Shown here piece after piece: positions 23,395 through 28,641 of a stretch of 29,423 nt of DNA. How positions within the stretch are numbered: position 1 is the stretch's first letter; each line of letters starts with the position of its first letter. The translations under genes were made by a program, and so were the position numbers. This DNA comes from a virus: positions 1 to 29,423 of IMG/VR virus record IMGVR_UViG_3300046516_001015, one strand, 5' to 3'. The notes beneath the pieces were generated by a model. That model was not told the DNA's origin and ran no database searches. It saw only the letters and a list, made by a program, of their open reading frames with translations.

Positions 23395-24161
23395 GATGCG
23401 ACTCCAATCGTTTCGGTCGCGGTCGCCTCGAGAACGGCCCTCGCCATTGCTCGCGCCATTGGATAAGGAACCCCGTTTCCAACGGCCTTGCATTTCGCCG
23501 AGACCTTGAACCCAGGCAGATCGTAGTCGTCGGGTAACCCCTGGATCGCCTTGAGATGCTCGAAATCGGAGGCGGCCCGGTAGCCCAGGCGGGCCATTTG
23601 CCCCGGCGCGTGTTTCTTGATTTGCTCGCGGCCAATCCCGCCGATCCCGTGGGTTCCGCCGCAAGCGGCATACTCGATCTCGGGGTGTTCGAACACCGCC
23701 GTCTCGATCATGAGGACCCGGCGGCCCCCATGATGGCCGAACGACCAGCGCCGGAGGCGGTTCTGGCGGTCCGGCTCGCCGTCCTCGTCGAGACACCATC
23801 GGTTATTGATGAGGACGGCGAACACCCCGTAGCCGGGAACCTCCGGGACCGGCGCGGCCCGCACATTTTCCATGAGGAACCAGGCCGGTTCCGCCTCGGC
23901 CACAACCCGCTCAAATTCGGGGATGAGGTTCCCGAACGTGGGGGTATATCCGTTCTGGCGCACCATCGCGGCCAGCGGTGAGAATTCTTGACACGGAGGG
24001 CCGCCGATCACCCCGTCGAATTTGCCGGGCGGGGGGTGGAACCGGCGGATATCGCCCCCCCAGAGCGGATCGGGGCCGCGGACGACCGTGAACCCGACCT
24101 CCTCGAACGCACGGTCTAACAGGCCGATCCCGGGAAACAAGCTAAGGACCAGTTGACTCAC
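23391..24161 (-). CDS. C5-cytosine DNA methyltransferase (compact)
   Basis: A 256-residue enzyme predicted to methylate carbon 5 of cytosine in DNA. Motifs in order: AdoMet-binding LSLFPGIG (residues 6-13), catalytic GGPPCQ with Cys57, ENV (98-100) that positions the target base, QNR (133-135) corresponding to motif VIII, and GNGVPYP (228-234), motif X. All key residues are present. At 256 residues it is short for the family (usually 300 or more), with a small target-recognition region between motifs VIII and X. GTG start, with a GAGGAGG site ten bases upstream on the - strand. No partner endonuclease is visible; it is likely an anti-restriction or epigenetic enzyme. Confidence 0.9.
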   Translation of the reverse strand: MSQLVLSLFPGIGLLDRAFEEVGFTVVRGPDPLWGGDIRRFHPPPGKFDGVIGGPPCQEFSPLAAMVRQNGYTPTFGNLIPEFERVVAEAEPAWFLMENVRAAPVPEVPGYGVFAVLINNRWCLDEDGEPDRQNRLRRWSFGHHGGRRVLMIETAVFEHPEIEYAACGGTHGIGGIGREQIKKHAPGQMARLGYRAASDFEHLKAIQGLPDDYDLPGFKVSAKCKAVGNGVPYPMARAMARAVLEATATETIGVAS

Positions 24162-24226
24162 GGTGGAAAGCCTCCTCGGCCGATAGGATTGGCGGCGGGC
24201 CCGGAGCTCGCCGGGAGAAAACCGCG

Positions 24227-24478
24227 ATGCGAAAAAAACACGGACCGCCGAGGACCCGGCCGGCCGAGCTGGCCCAGCTCACAATCAAGGTCTCGCCGGG
24301 GTTCCGGCTGAAATTGAAGGCGTACATTGAAACCGCCGAGGAATCGGCGGGCGCGTACCTCGAGCGGATGGCGCGGCGGGACCTCGACGAGCGGGCCCGC
24401 AAGATCGCCTCGGCCTGGATCGGGGGGGCGGCCTCGGCCCCCGCCGACCAGGCCGAGGCTGAACCCGCCGCGGCGTGA
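24227..24478 (+). CDS. Ribbon-helix-helix-type DNA-binding protein, 83 aa
   Basis: ATG with a GGGAG site, diverging from the methyltransferase with a 65-base gap that should hold both promoters. The core LAQLTIKVSPGFRLKLKAYI and ESAGAYLERMARRDLDERAR gives a strand, helix, helix pattern like CopG/Arc repressors, with a basic N-terminus and an Ala/Pro-rich acidic tail. It sits alone on the + strand between - strand genes and is close to the integrase. It could be a repressor of the lysogeny region or a recombination directionality factor. The fold is likely, the role inferred. Confidence 0.65.
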   Translation: MRKKHGPPRTRPAELAQLTIKVSPGFRLKLKAYIETAEESAGAYLERMARRDLDERARKIASAWIGGAASAPADQAEAEPAAA

Positions 24479-24510
24479 TAGGGCAGGGGTCGAGAGGGCA
24501 GGGGGGCCCC

Positions 24511-25464
24511 CTACGCGGTCGCCTGGCCCCGAGCGGGCCCGTAGCGGATCTCCCGGCAAGCCAGCGCGATGGCCGCCGAGTCGTCGAGGTGAAGATAGCG
24601 CTGGGTCGTCCGGATGTCCCGGTGGCCCAGAACTTTCTGGACCACCCATATCGGGACGTCCCAGCGATCGAGGCAATGCGACGCATAGGCGTGCCGCAAG
24701 CTGTGCCAGGTAATGTGCGGGATGCCGACCCCCCGGGCGAACGCTTGCAACTGGTCGAGCGATCGGGCCCCGTAGCTCCCCCCGGTCCAGGGTCCGACCC
24801 GTTTCGTCCCGGGAAAGAGCCACGGCGAGTCGACGAGCTCGACCCAGGGTCTGAGGACCTCGACCAGGACCCCCGGCAACGGGACGGTCCGGCTCGAGCT
24901 CGCCGTCTTGAGTCGGTTCGCCCCCCTCGGCACGATCGCCAGTGAACCCGCGTTCAGGTCGAGGTCCCCCGGCAGCGCGTGCACAACCTCGCCGAGGCGG
25001 GCCCCCGTCAAGGCGAGGGTCCAGGCCAGCGCGCACAACCGATGGCCCGGCCACGTCGCCCGGGCCTCTAGCAGCCCCGCCAAGAGGCGTTCGAGTTCGG
25101 GGTAGGGTCGCGGGACGTTGACGCGCGCCGGGCTCTCCCTGGGCCGGATACGGCGAAAATTCGGGCCGTGGGTCAAATATCCCTCCTCGACGGCGATCGA
25201 GCAAATGGCCGAGGCCGTGCCGAGGAGGCCGTTGGTTGTGTTGGGGTTTGGAGTTACGTCGGGACCGGTCCGGGAGGCGATCCAGCGGGCTACTGTACGG
25301 GTGGTCAGGTCGGCGGTCGAGTGGACCCCCAGCGCGGGGGCCGCGAGCTCCCGGAGGACCTGCCGGACCCGCAAATAAGTCTTCCGGGCGTGCCGTCCGC
25401 TGGAATAAATTTGCAGAACCTGGGCGGAAAATTCCGGAAACGGGAGATGCGAGGGTGGCGACAT
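24511..25464 (-). CDS. int: Tyrosine-family integrase
   Basis: A 317-residue site-specific recombinase that would insert the phage into the host tRNA gene. The N-terminal part has an arm/core-binding helical domain. The catalytic set is complete, counted from the ATG at 25464: R156 in LTGARLGE, K186 in RLKTASSSR, H254 and R257 in HSLRHAY, H281 in LGHRD and Y290 in TQRYLHL. This start was chosen because GGGGA lies eight bases upstream on the - strand. An in-frame ATG 33 bases earlier has no ribosome binding site. It ends close to the ribbon-helix-helix gene and begins about 75 bases from the tRNA-derived attachment site, the usual int-attP arrangement. Confidence 0.93.
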   Translation of the reverse strand: MSPPSHLPFPEFSAQVLQIYSSGRHARKTYLRVRQVLRELAAPALGVHSTADLTTRTVARWIASRTGPDVTPNPNTTNGLLGTASAICSIAVEEGYLTHGPNFRRIRPRESPARVNVPRPYPELERLLAGLLEARATWPGHRLCALAWTLALTGARLGEVVHALPGDLDLNAGSLAIVPRGANRLKTASSSRTVPLPGVLVEVLRPWVELVDSPWLFPGTKRVGPWTGGSYGARSLDQLQAFARGVGIPHITWHSLRHAYASHCLDRWDVPIWVVQKVLGHRDIRTTQRYLHLDDSAAIALACREIRYGPARGQATA

Positions 25465-25537
25465 GACAGGGTCCCCAGTCGTAAGGGGGATCCCCATTAT
25501 AACTTATGGAAAATCCGGCGGGGTTCGAGGCGGCGGA

Positions 25538-25579
25538 TTCGCAATGCGAAGGTTGAGGGTTCGACCCCCTTCCGCTCCA
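25538..25579 (+). other. Probable attP: 3' half of a tRNA-Ala(CGC) gene
   Basis: 42 bases fit a tRNA from the anticodon loop to the discriminator base. They comprise loop TTCGCAA (25538-25544, anticodon CGC at 25540-25542), anticodon 3' strand, variable region, T stem GAGGG / CCCTT with loop TTCGACC, 3' acceptor strand CCGCTCC and A73. Position 70 is U, as in the G3-U70 pair that marks alanine tRNAs. CCA is not encoded. Bases before 25538 do not form a D arm or a 5' acceptor, so this is half a tRNA. A 13-base dyad TTCGCA-A-TGCGAA (25538-25550) would be the likely crossover core, next to the integrase gene. Confidence 0.8.
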
Positions 25580-25671
25580 ATCGTCCGGAACTGTGCGGTT
25601 CCGGACGGACGTGAGCCGGCTGGTATGGAAACCTTGGTTTCTGTACTTTGTGCGGCCCATGGGTACCTCAG

Positions 25672-25721
25672 AACCGGCCTCCTGGCGAGCGGGCTAATGC
25701 ACAACCAGGGGGCCGGTTTTT
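25672..25721 (+). terminator. Terminator-type hairpin, unit 1
   Basis: Stem 25672-25685 pairs with 25705-25718: 14 pairs including one G-U. The 19-base loop is CGAGCGGGCTAATGCACAA, followed by TTTTT (25717-25721). It is a strong rho-independent terminator shape for + strand transcription. The whole loop recurs exactly at 27546. Confidence 0.75.
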
Positions 25722-25761
25722 CCCTTTGAATCAAGCCTCGATCGGATAAACTCGCTTGCTC
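25722..25761 (+). promoter_or_regulatory. Promoter-like conserved spacer between units 1 and 2
   Basis: 40 bases that match 25821-25860 at 35 positions. CTTTGA and TAAACT are 17 bases apart, a possible -35/-10 pair that would start transcription near the GGGTATCTC of unit 2. The match to consensus is modest, so a promoter is only a possibility; the conservation itself is clear. Confidence 0.35.
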
Positions 25762-25771
25762 GGGTATCTCG

Positions 25772-25820
25772 AGCCGGCCCCCGTTCAGCCCGCTAAAGCA
25801 AGAGACGGGGGTCGGCTTTT
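25772..25820 (+). terminator. Terminator-type hairpin, unit 2
   Basis: A 13-pair stem (25772-25784 with 25805-25817, one G-U) with a 20-base loop containing CGCTAAAGCAAGAG, followed by TTTT (25817-25820). The stem bases differ from unit 1 while pairing is kept. Confidence 0.75.
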
Positions 25821-25860
25821 CCCTTTCAATCAAGCCTCGATCGAATAGAATCGCGTGCTC
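25821..25860 (+). promoter_or_regulatory. Promoter-like conserved spacer between units 2 and 3
   Basis: Second copy of the conserved spacer. CTTTCA and TAGAAT are separated by 17 bases; TAGAAT matches the -10 consensus at five of six positions. It would start transcription about where unit 3 begins. Confidence 0.4.
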
Positions 25861-25871
25861 GGGTATCTCAG

Positions 25872-25918
25872 AACCGGTCCCCGTTCCGCGGGCAAAGCAA
25901 GAGCGGGGGTCGGTTTTT
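25872..25918 (+). terminator. Terminator-type hairpin, unit 3
   Basis: A stem of about 12-13 pairs (25872-25883/4 with 25903/4-25915, with G-U pairs) and a loop containing GGGCAAAGCAAGAG, followed by TTTTT (25914-25918). It ends at the stop of the converging replication gene. Confidence 0.75.
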
Positions 25919-27319
25919 CTATGCGCTCGGGTCAGGGTCCGGGGACCGGTCCAGGCTTTCGAGGATCGCATCCAGCGCTTTCCGCCAGGCCGGCGCGAGC
26001 ATGTGATCGGGGTCCGCCTCGATCTGGGCCGCCAGCCGATCCCGTGACTCGACCAGGTTCGCCCGGTCATGCCCCCGGATCTGGTCGGCGGTTTGACCTC
26101 CTCGGCCACGGCGGACCCGGCCCAGGGTCGGGACCGGAACCGGAACCGGGGCGGGGCCGGGTTCCGGGGCCGGAGGCGGGGCGGTCACGGCCTCGGCCGG
26201 GACGGGGTCGAGGCCGTGATCCCGGAGGAATTGGGCCGCCAGCCGGCCGGCCGGATGTTTCGGCCCGAATTGCCGGATCACGTCCCGGGCCTCCTCGACC
26301 TGGTCCGGCGTGGCCAGCGGCTGGATCTCTGGGGGCGGAACCGACACCGGGGGCGGGGGCGGAACCGACACCGGGGGCGGGGCCTCGACCGGCGCGGCCG
26401 GGGCGACCACGACCGCCGCGGGTGGGGGGGCCTCGGCCCGGGGACCCACGGCGAGGCCGCGGGGCGGTCGACCCGCCTTGAAGTCGCGCACCGCCCCGAA
26501 GAATCGTTTGCCCCGGCATTCCGACCCCGGTCGCCGGGCCAGGCCGATCGCCTCCTCGACCTGGCCCTCGGCCAGCCGGCCAGCCTGGACGTCCCGGGCC
26601 ACCCCGCGGTACCGGGCCGCCCATTGGTTCCAGTCGGCCGCCGCGATCCCCGGGTCAAACCCGGCATACACCCGGCCTTGAAGCTCCCGGGCCAGATCCG
26701 CGACCGCCTCCTCGGCTCTGGTAAGCTCTATGGTTTGCGTCGTTTGCGGACTCTGGGCATTTTCTCCCTCGCGTGCGCACGCGAATTCGATCGATCGATC
26801 GTTAATTTCGTCCTTATTCAGACCTTCGTTCTTATTAGGGTGACGTTTTCGACACCCGAAACGCGTGACGTTTTCGTCACCCGGCGCGGGACGTTTCCGT
26901 CCATGGAAGGTCGCGGACTTCGCGAGCTTGAGACGGAGGATCGCCTCGGCTATCTCCTCCCGGGAGGCGACCGGAAGGTCAGGGTTCGCCCGCCGGAGGA
27001 GGAGGATCCCGATCCGGCCTGGCTGGCCGGGTGGGGCCTCGATCCGGAGAATCCATCCCTCAGCCTCGAGCTCGCCGAGGATCCGGATCGTCGCCCGCAC
27101 CGAGAGGCGTAAAGCCTGGGCGAGGTCCTCATTCCCGACCCAACAGGAACAGCGGGCCCGGCATCGACCCTCGAGAACGAGCAAGGCCCAGCCCAGCCGA
27201 TGGCCGAGTTCGGGCCGATCCAGAAACGAATTCGGGACCAGGTTTTTCCATTCCTGAAACCGGACCGCCGCGGGGGGCGGTTCGCTGGTCGTGACGGGGC
27301 GGGCCGATACGGGGGTCAT
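25919..27319 (-). CDS. Replication initiator-like protein with winged-helix N-terminus
   Basis: A 466-residue protein. Residues about 20-110 (WKNLVPNSFLDRPELGHRLG, NEDLAQALRLSVRATIRILG, LEAEGWILRIEA) make a winged helix like those of phage replication O/DnaD-type proteins. A basic, Asn-rich part follows (RKRP, DENVT, CRKRH, about 148-175), then a helical domain, then Pro/Ala linkers with PPPVSVPPPPPVSVPPPE. The helical C-terminus ends AWRKALDAILESLDRSP. The ATG overlaps the upstream stop (ATGA) and has AGGGGG before it. The gene's interior carries an iteron-like cluster (26838-26899). Role inferred from fold, place beside a Rad52-family gene and origin-like DNA. Codons in the middle are lower in GC than the flanks. 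Confidence 0.6.
   Translation of the reverse strand: MTPVSARPVTTSEPPPAAVRFQEWKNLVPNSFLDRPELGHRLGWALLVLEGRCRARCSCWVGNEDLAQALRLSVRATIRILGELEAEGWILRIEAPPGQPGRIGILLLRRANPDLPVASREEIAEAILRLKLAKSATFHGRKRPAPGDENVTRFGCRKRHPNKNEGLNKDEINDRSIEFACAREGENAQSPQTTQTIELTRAEEAVADLARELQGRVYAGFDPGIAAADWNQWAARYRGVARDVQAGRLAEGQVEEAIGLARRPGSECRGKRFFGAVRDFKAGRPPRGLAVGPRAEAPPPAAVVVAPAAPVEAPPPVSVPPPPPVSVPPPEIQPLATPDQVEEARDVIRQFGPKHPAGRLAAQFLRDHGLDPVPAEAVTAPPPAPEPGPAPVPVPVPTLGRVRRGRGGQTADQIRGHDRANLVESRDRLAAQIEADPDHMLAPAWRKALDAILESLDRSPDPDPSA
26838..26899. other. Candidate replication origin with three iteron-like repeats
   Basis: GTGACGTTTTCG occurs at 26840-26851 and 26865-26876, and a related GGGACGTTTCCG at 26888-26899, spaced 25 and 23 bases. 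Two form dyads, GGGTG...CACCC (26838-26857) and GTGACG-TTTT-CGTCAC (26865-26880). The bases before them (about 26785-26838) are AT-rich with a GATCGATCGATC run. The middle copy is in another codon phase than the outer two, so the likeness is in the DNA and not the protein. Confidence 0.55.
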
Positions 27320-27516
27320 GACCGACCCCCTTTCACGACGATGATTCCGTCGTCATCGACGGTCCAGGCGAATTGCTCGGGCCTCCGGAACGCCTCGAGT
27401 AGCGTCCGATCCCGAGAATCGGGCCGCGAATGGCTAGTTAGCGAATTTGCGCGGGTTTCCTGTCGCGTCCGGGCGTCGACGCGCGTACAATCACCACGTG
27501 GGGTGGCGCGACTCAT
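27316..27516 (-). CDS. Small hypothetical protein, 66 aa
   Basis: The ATG at 27516 follows GAGG with an eight-base spacing, better than the upstream in-frame start at 27564. The N-terminus is Arg/Thr-rich and basic (SRATPRGDCTRVDARTRQET), the C-terminus compact (FRRPEQFAWTVDDDGIIVVK). It overlaps the replication gene start by ATGA and so is coupled to it. The basic part may bind nucleic acid. No family is recognised. Confidence 0.6.
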   Translation of the reverse strand: MSRATPRGDCTRVDARTRQETRANSLTSHSRPDSRDRTLLEAFRRPEQFAWTVDDDGIIVVKGGRS

Positions 27517-27758
27517 GTCGGGTACCTCATAGGATGAATGCGGGTCGAGCGGGCTAATGCACAACCCTGCAAACGTCCAGTTAGTAAGGGGTCCGTGATC
27601 TACGCTCAGCCCCGGGCCCGCCGTGTGTCACGATGACATGCGACGGTCTCGGGGCTTTGTGCAATCCTCTCGTTTGAGAGTCTGGGCGAAATGTGAAGGA
27701 TCGGCGGATCCTACTTTCCCGGTTCCGAACCTATCGCGCCCTCCTGGGAACCGCAAGG
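27517..27758 (-). promoter_or_regulatory. Intergenic region with a cluster of perfect dyads
   Basis: About 240 bases without a gene, upstream of the replication genes on the - strand. Besides the hairpin-unit copy it contains several elements. A nested hairpin has AGCCCCG/CGGGGCT (27608-27614 with 27650-27656) enclosing CCGT/ACGG and TGTCA-CGA-TGACA. The others are CTCTC-GTTT-GAGAG (27667-27680), AGGATC-GGCG-GATCCT (27697-27712) and GGTTC-C-GAACC (27721-27731). Four different dyads in 124 bases suggest operators or structured RNA controlling the replication genes. No clear promoter hexamers are seen. Confidence 0.5.
27520..27571. repeat. Diverged fourth copy of the hairpin unit
   Basis: GGGTACCTCA (27520-27529) and the full 19-base loop CGAGCGGGCTAATGCACAA (27546-27564) of unit 1 recur here, spaced almost as in the array. 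The stem is different and shorter (TGC-GGG with CCC-GCA, one bulge), and there is no T run. It lies just upstream of the 66-aa gene, covering its ribosome binding site on the - strand. Confidence 0.7.
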
Positions 27759-28058
27759 TCAGGGTGAAAACTCCCGGCCCCTGGCCGTCAGGCAAAACCC
27801 CTCGCGGGGCGGCTCGAGATAGTTCCCGAGCTTATGAATCCGGTTCGTCACGATCGGCACCCGCTCGACCAGGCCGAGGCCGATCAGGCGGTCGAGGACC
27901 CGCTTTATCCCCAGTGCGTTCTCGAGCTGGCGGGGGACCCCAGCATAGGCGATCAGCTCGCCCCGGGTCCGGGGGCGGTCGGCCAGCGATCGGAGGATCG
28001 CCCGCTCGGCACGGGCGGTCCTCTCTTCTTCAATCTGGCGGGGGGTGAGTCGTCGCAT
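27759..28058 (-). CDS. Small winged-helix protein, 99 aa
   Basis: The ATG at 28058 overlaps the preceding stop (TGATG). The N-terminal helix RRLTPRQIEEERTARAERAI is followed by ILRSLADRPRTRGELIAYAG, a helix-turn-helix, and RVLDRLIGLGLVERVPIVTN, recognition helix plus wing. The end is GFCLTARGREFSP. This is the usual layout of MarR/ArsR-like or phage winged-helix regulators. It could control the early operon. Function inferred from fold only. Confidence 0.65.
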   Translation of the reverse strand: MRRLTPRQIEEERTARAERAILRSLADRPRTRGELIAYAGVPRQLENALGIKRVLDRLIGLGLVERVPIVTNRIHKLGNYLEPPREGFCLTARGREFSP

Positions 28059-28240
28059 CAAACCTCGATCGCCTCGCGATGCGCCCGTAACTCTTCATCC
28101 GGCCCTCGCAACTGCTCGATATGCCAGATCGCCAGCGAAAGCGCCACCCTCAAGGATTTGATTTGTGACTCGAGCGTCACAATCCGCTTTCGGTTTCGCG
28201 TAACTTCCGCGCTGATGTCTGCTACGTAACCTGCATCCAC
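28058..28240 (-). CDS. Small coiled-coil protein, 60 aa
   Basis: The GTG at 28240 is chosen because the repeated leader places GGAG nine bases before it. At the sister gene (28310-28561) the same leader precedes an ATG at the same point, which decides the start. A TTG at 28255 lies inside the ribosome binding site and is unlikely. The protein is one long helix (EVTRNRKRIVTLESQIKSLR) with a hydrophobic stretch VALSLAIWHIEQL and a charged end. Probably an oligomeric helper; unknown. Confidence 0.6.
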   Translation of the reverse strand: MDAGYVADISAEVTRNRKRIVTLESQIKSLRVALSLAIWHIEQLRGPDEELRAHREAIEV

Positions 28241-28242
28241 TT

Positions 28243-28310
28243 TTCGAAGCTCCAAAGCCCGGCCAGGGGTCGGAACCCCGGCCGGGCGAGTGGTGGGAAG
28301 GGTCAGGGGT
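28243..28310 (-). repeat. Repeated leader cassette, copy A (hairpin + ribosome binding site)
   Basis: 68 bases matching 28564-28631 at 65 positions. On the - strand it runs from the stop of the preceding gene through a strong hairpin (28257-28287, stem GCCCGGCC/GGCCGGGC with inner GGGGT/ACCCC), a TTT, and the GGAG that serves the next gene. It may act as an attenuator or mRNA processing site that sets the level of the gene after it. Confidence 0.8.
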
Positions 28311-28561
28311 CAGGCGAACCGCTTCGACTCATGCGATCGACCGCACGCGGGGCAAGTAAACGTGAGGACGTCGTGACCCTGGATATCTTCGTGGATGTCC
28401 AGGAACCCCACGGCCCCCTCGGGGACCCGCTCGCCATTGCACGCGAGGAGGACCGTGATCGGGACCGGGGGGGGTTCGGGTTCGGGTTCGTCCGGTTCGC
28501 CTCCGGCTCGAGCCTCCGGAGACAAAGCCGATTGAAACGAGGACCAGGATCCGGATTTCAT
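28310..28561 (-). CDS. Small protein with a zinc-knuckle-like C-terminus, 83 aa
   Basis: The ATG at 28561 has GGAG nine bases upstream within the repeated leader. The N-terminal half is low complexity (GEPDEPEPEPPPVPI). The C-terminal half is compact (EGAVGFLDIHEDIQGHDVLT) with CPACGRSH near the end, one Cys pair plus a His and an earlier Cys (LLACNGERVP) that could complete a zinc site. Likely a small accessory factor of the replication/recombination region. No family is recognised. Confidence 0.65.
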   Translation of the reverse strand: MKSGSWSSFQSALSPEARAGGEPDEPEPEPPPVPITVLLACNGERVPEGAVGFLDIHEDIQGHDVLTFTCPACGRSHESKRFA

Positions 28562-28563
28562 CG

Positions 28564-28631
28564 TTCGAAGCTCCAAAGCCCGGCCAGGGGTCGGGACCCC
28601 GGCCGGGCGCGTGATGGGAAGGGTCAGGGGT
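28564..28631 (-). repeat. Repeated leader cassette, copy B (hairpin + ribosome binding site)
   Basis: Second copy of the 68-base cassette, between the Rad52-like gene and the zinc-knuckle gene. The hairpin is at 28578-28608. The three differences from copy A do not break the outer stem; one lies in the loop. Confidence 0.8.
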
Positions 28632-28641
28632 TCGGGTCAGG

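Larger units (their letters stand above)
25661..25920 (+). repeat. Tandem array of three ~100-bp hairpin units
   Basis: Units begin with GGGTAYCTC at 25661, 25762 and 25861 (spacing 101 and 99 bases). Each contains a long hairpin ending in a T run and, in the first two, a conserved 40-base spacer. The third unit ends at the stop of the replication gene, where GCTCGGGT appears once more (25925-25932) as if a fourth unit were cut off. No protein-coding capacity is credible. The units lie just downstream of the tRNA fragment, transcribed in the same direction. Confidence 0.85.

Noticed and set aside
22951-23799. Longer form (282 codons) of the gene next to the C5-methyltransferase
   Set aside because: The first 135 codons lie antisense-free but out of frame inside the methyltransferase coding sequence; the ATGA overlap at 23394 gives a better start.
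25498-25580. Complete functional tRNA gene
   Set aside because: No D arm, no 5' acceptor strand and a mismatched anticodon stem; only the 3' half is present.
24158-25660. 500-codon - strand frame crossing the integrase and the tRNA fragment
   Set aside because: Its start lies in the attP/tRNA region and the rest is out of frame with the clear integrase; the peptide is Arg/Pro/Gly noise.
25661-25920. CRISPR array
   Set aside because: Only three units of ~100 bp, with the conserved parts being hairpins and spacers both; no short identical repeats with unique spacers and no cas genes.
25504-26109. 201-codon - strand frame over the hairpin array
   Set aside because: The repeated peptide pieces simply translate the DNA repeats and the tRNA fragment; it crosses three terminator hairpins and overlaps the replication gene end.
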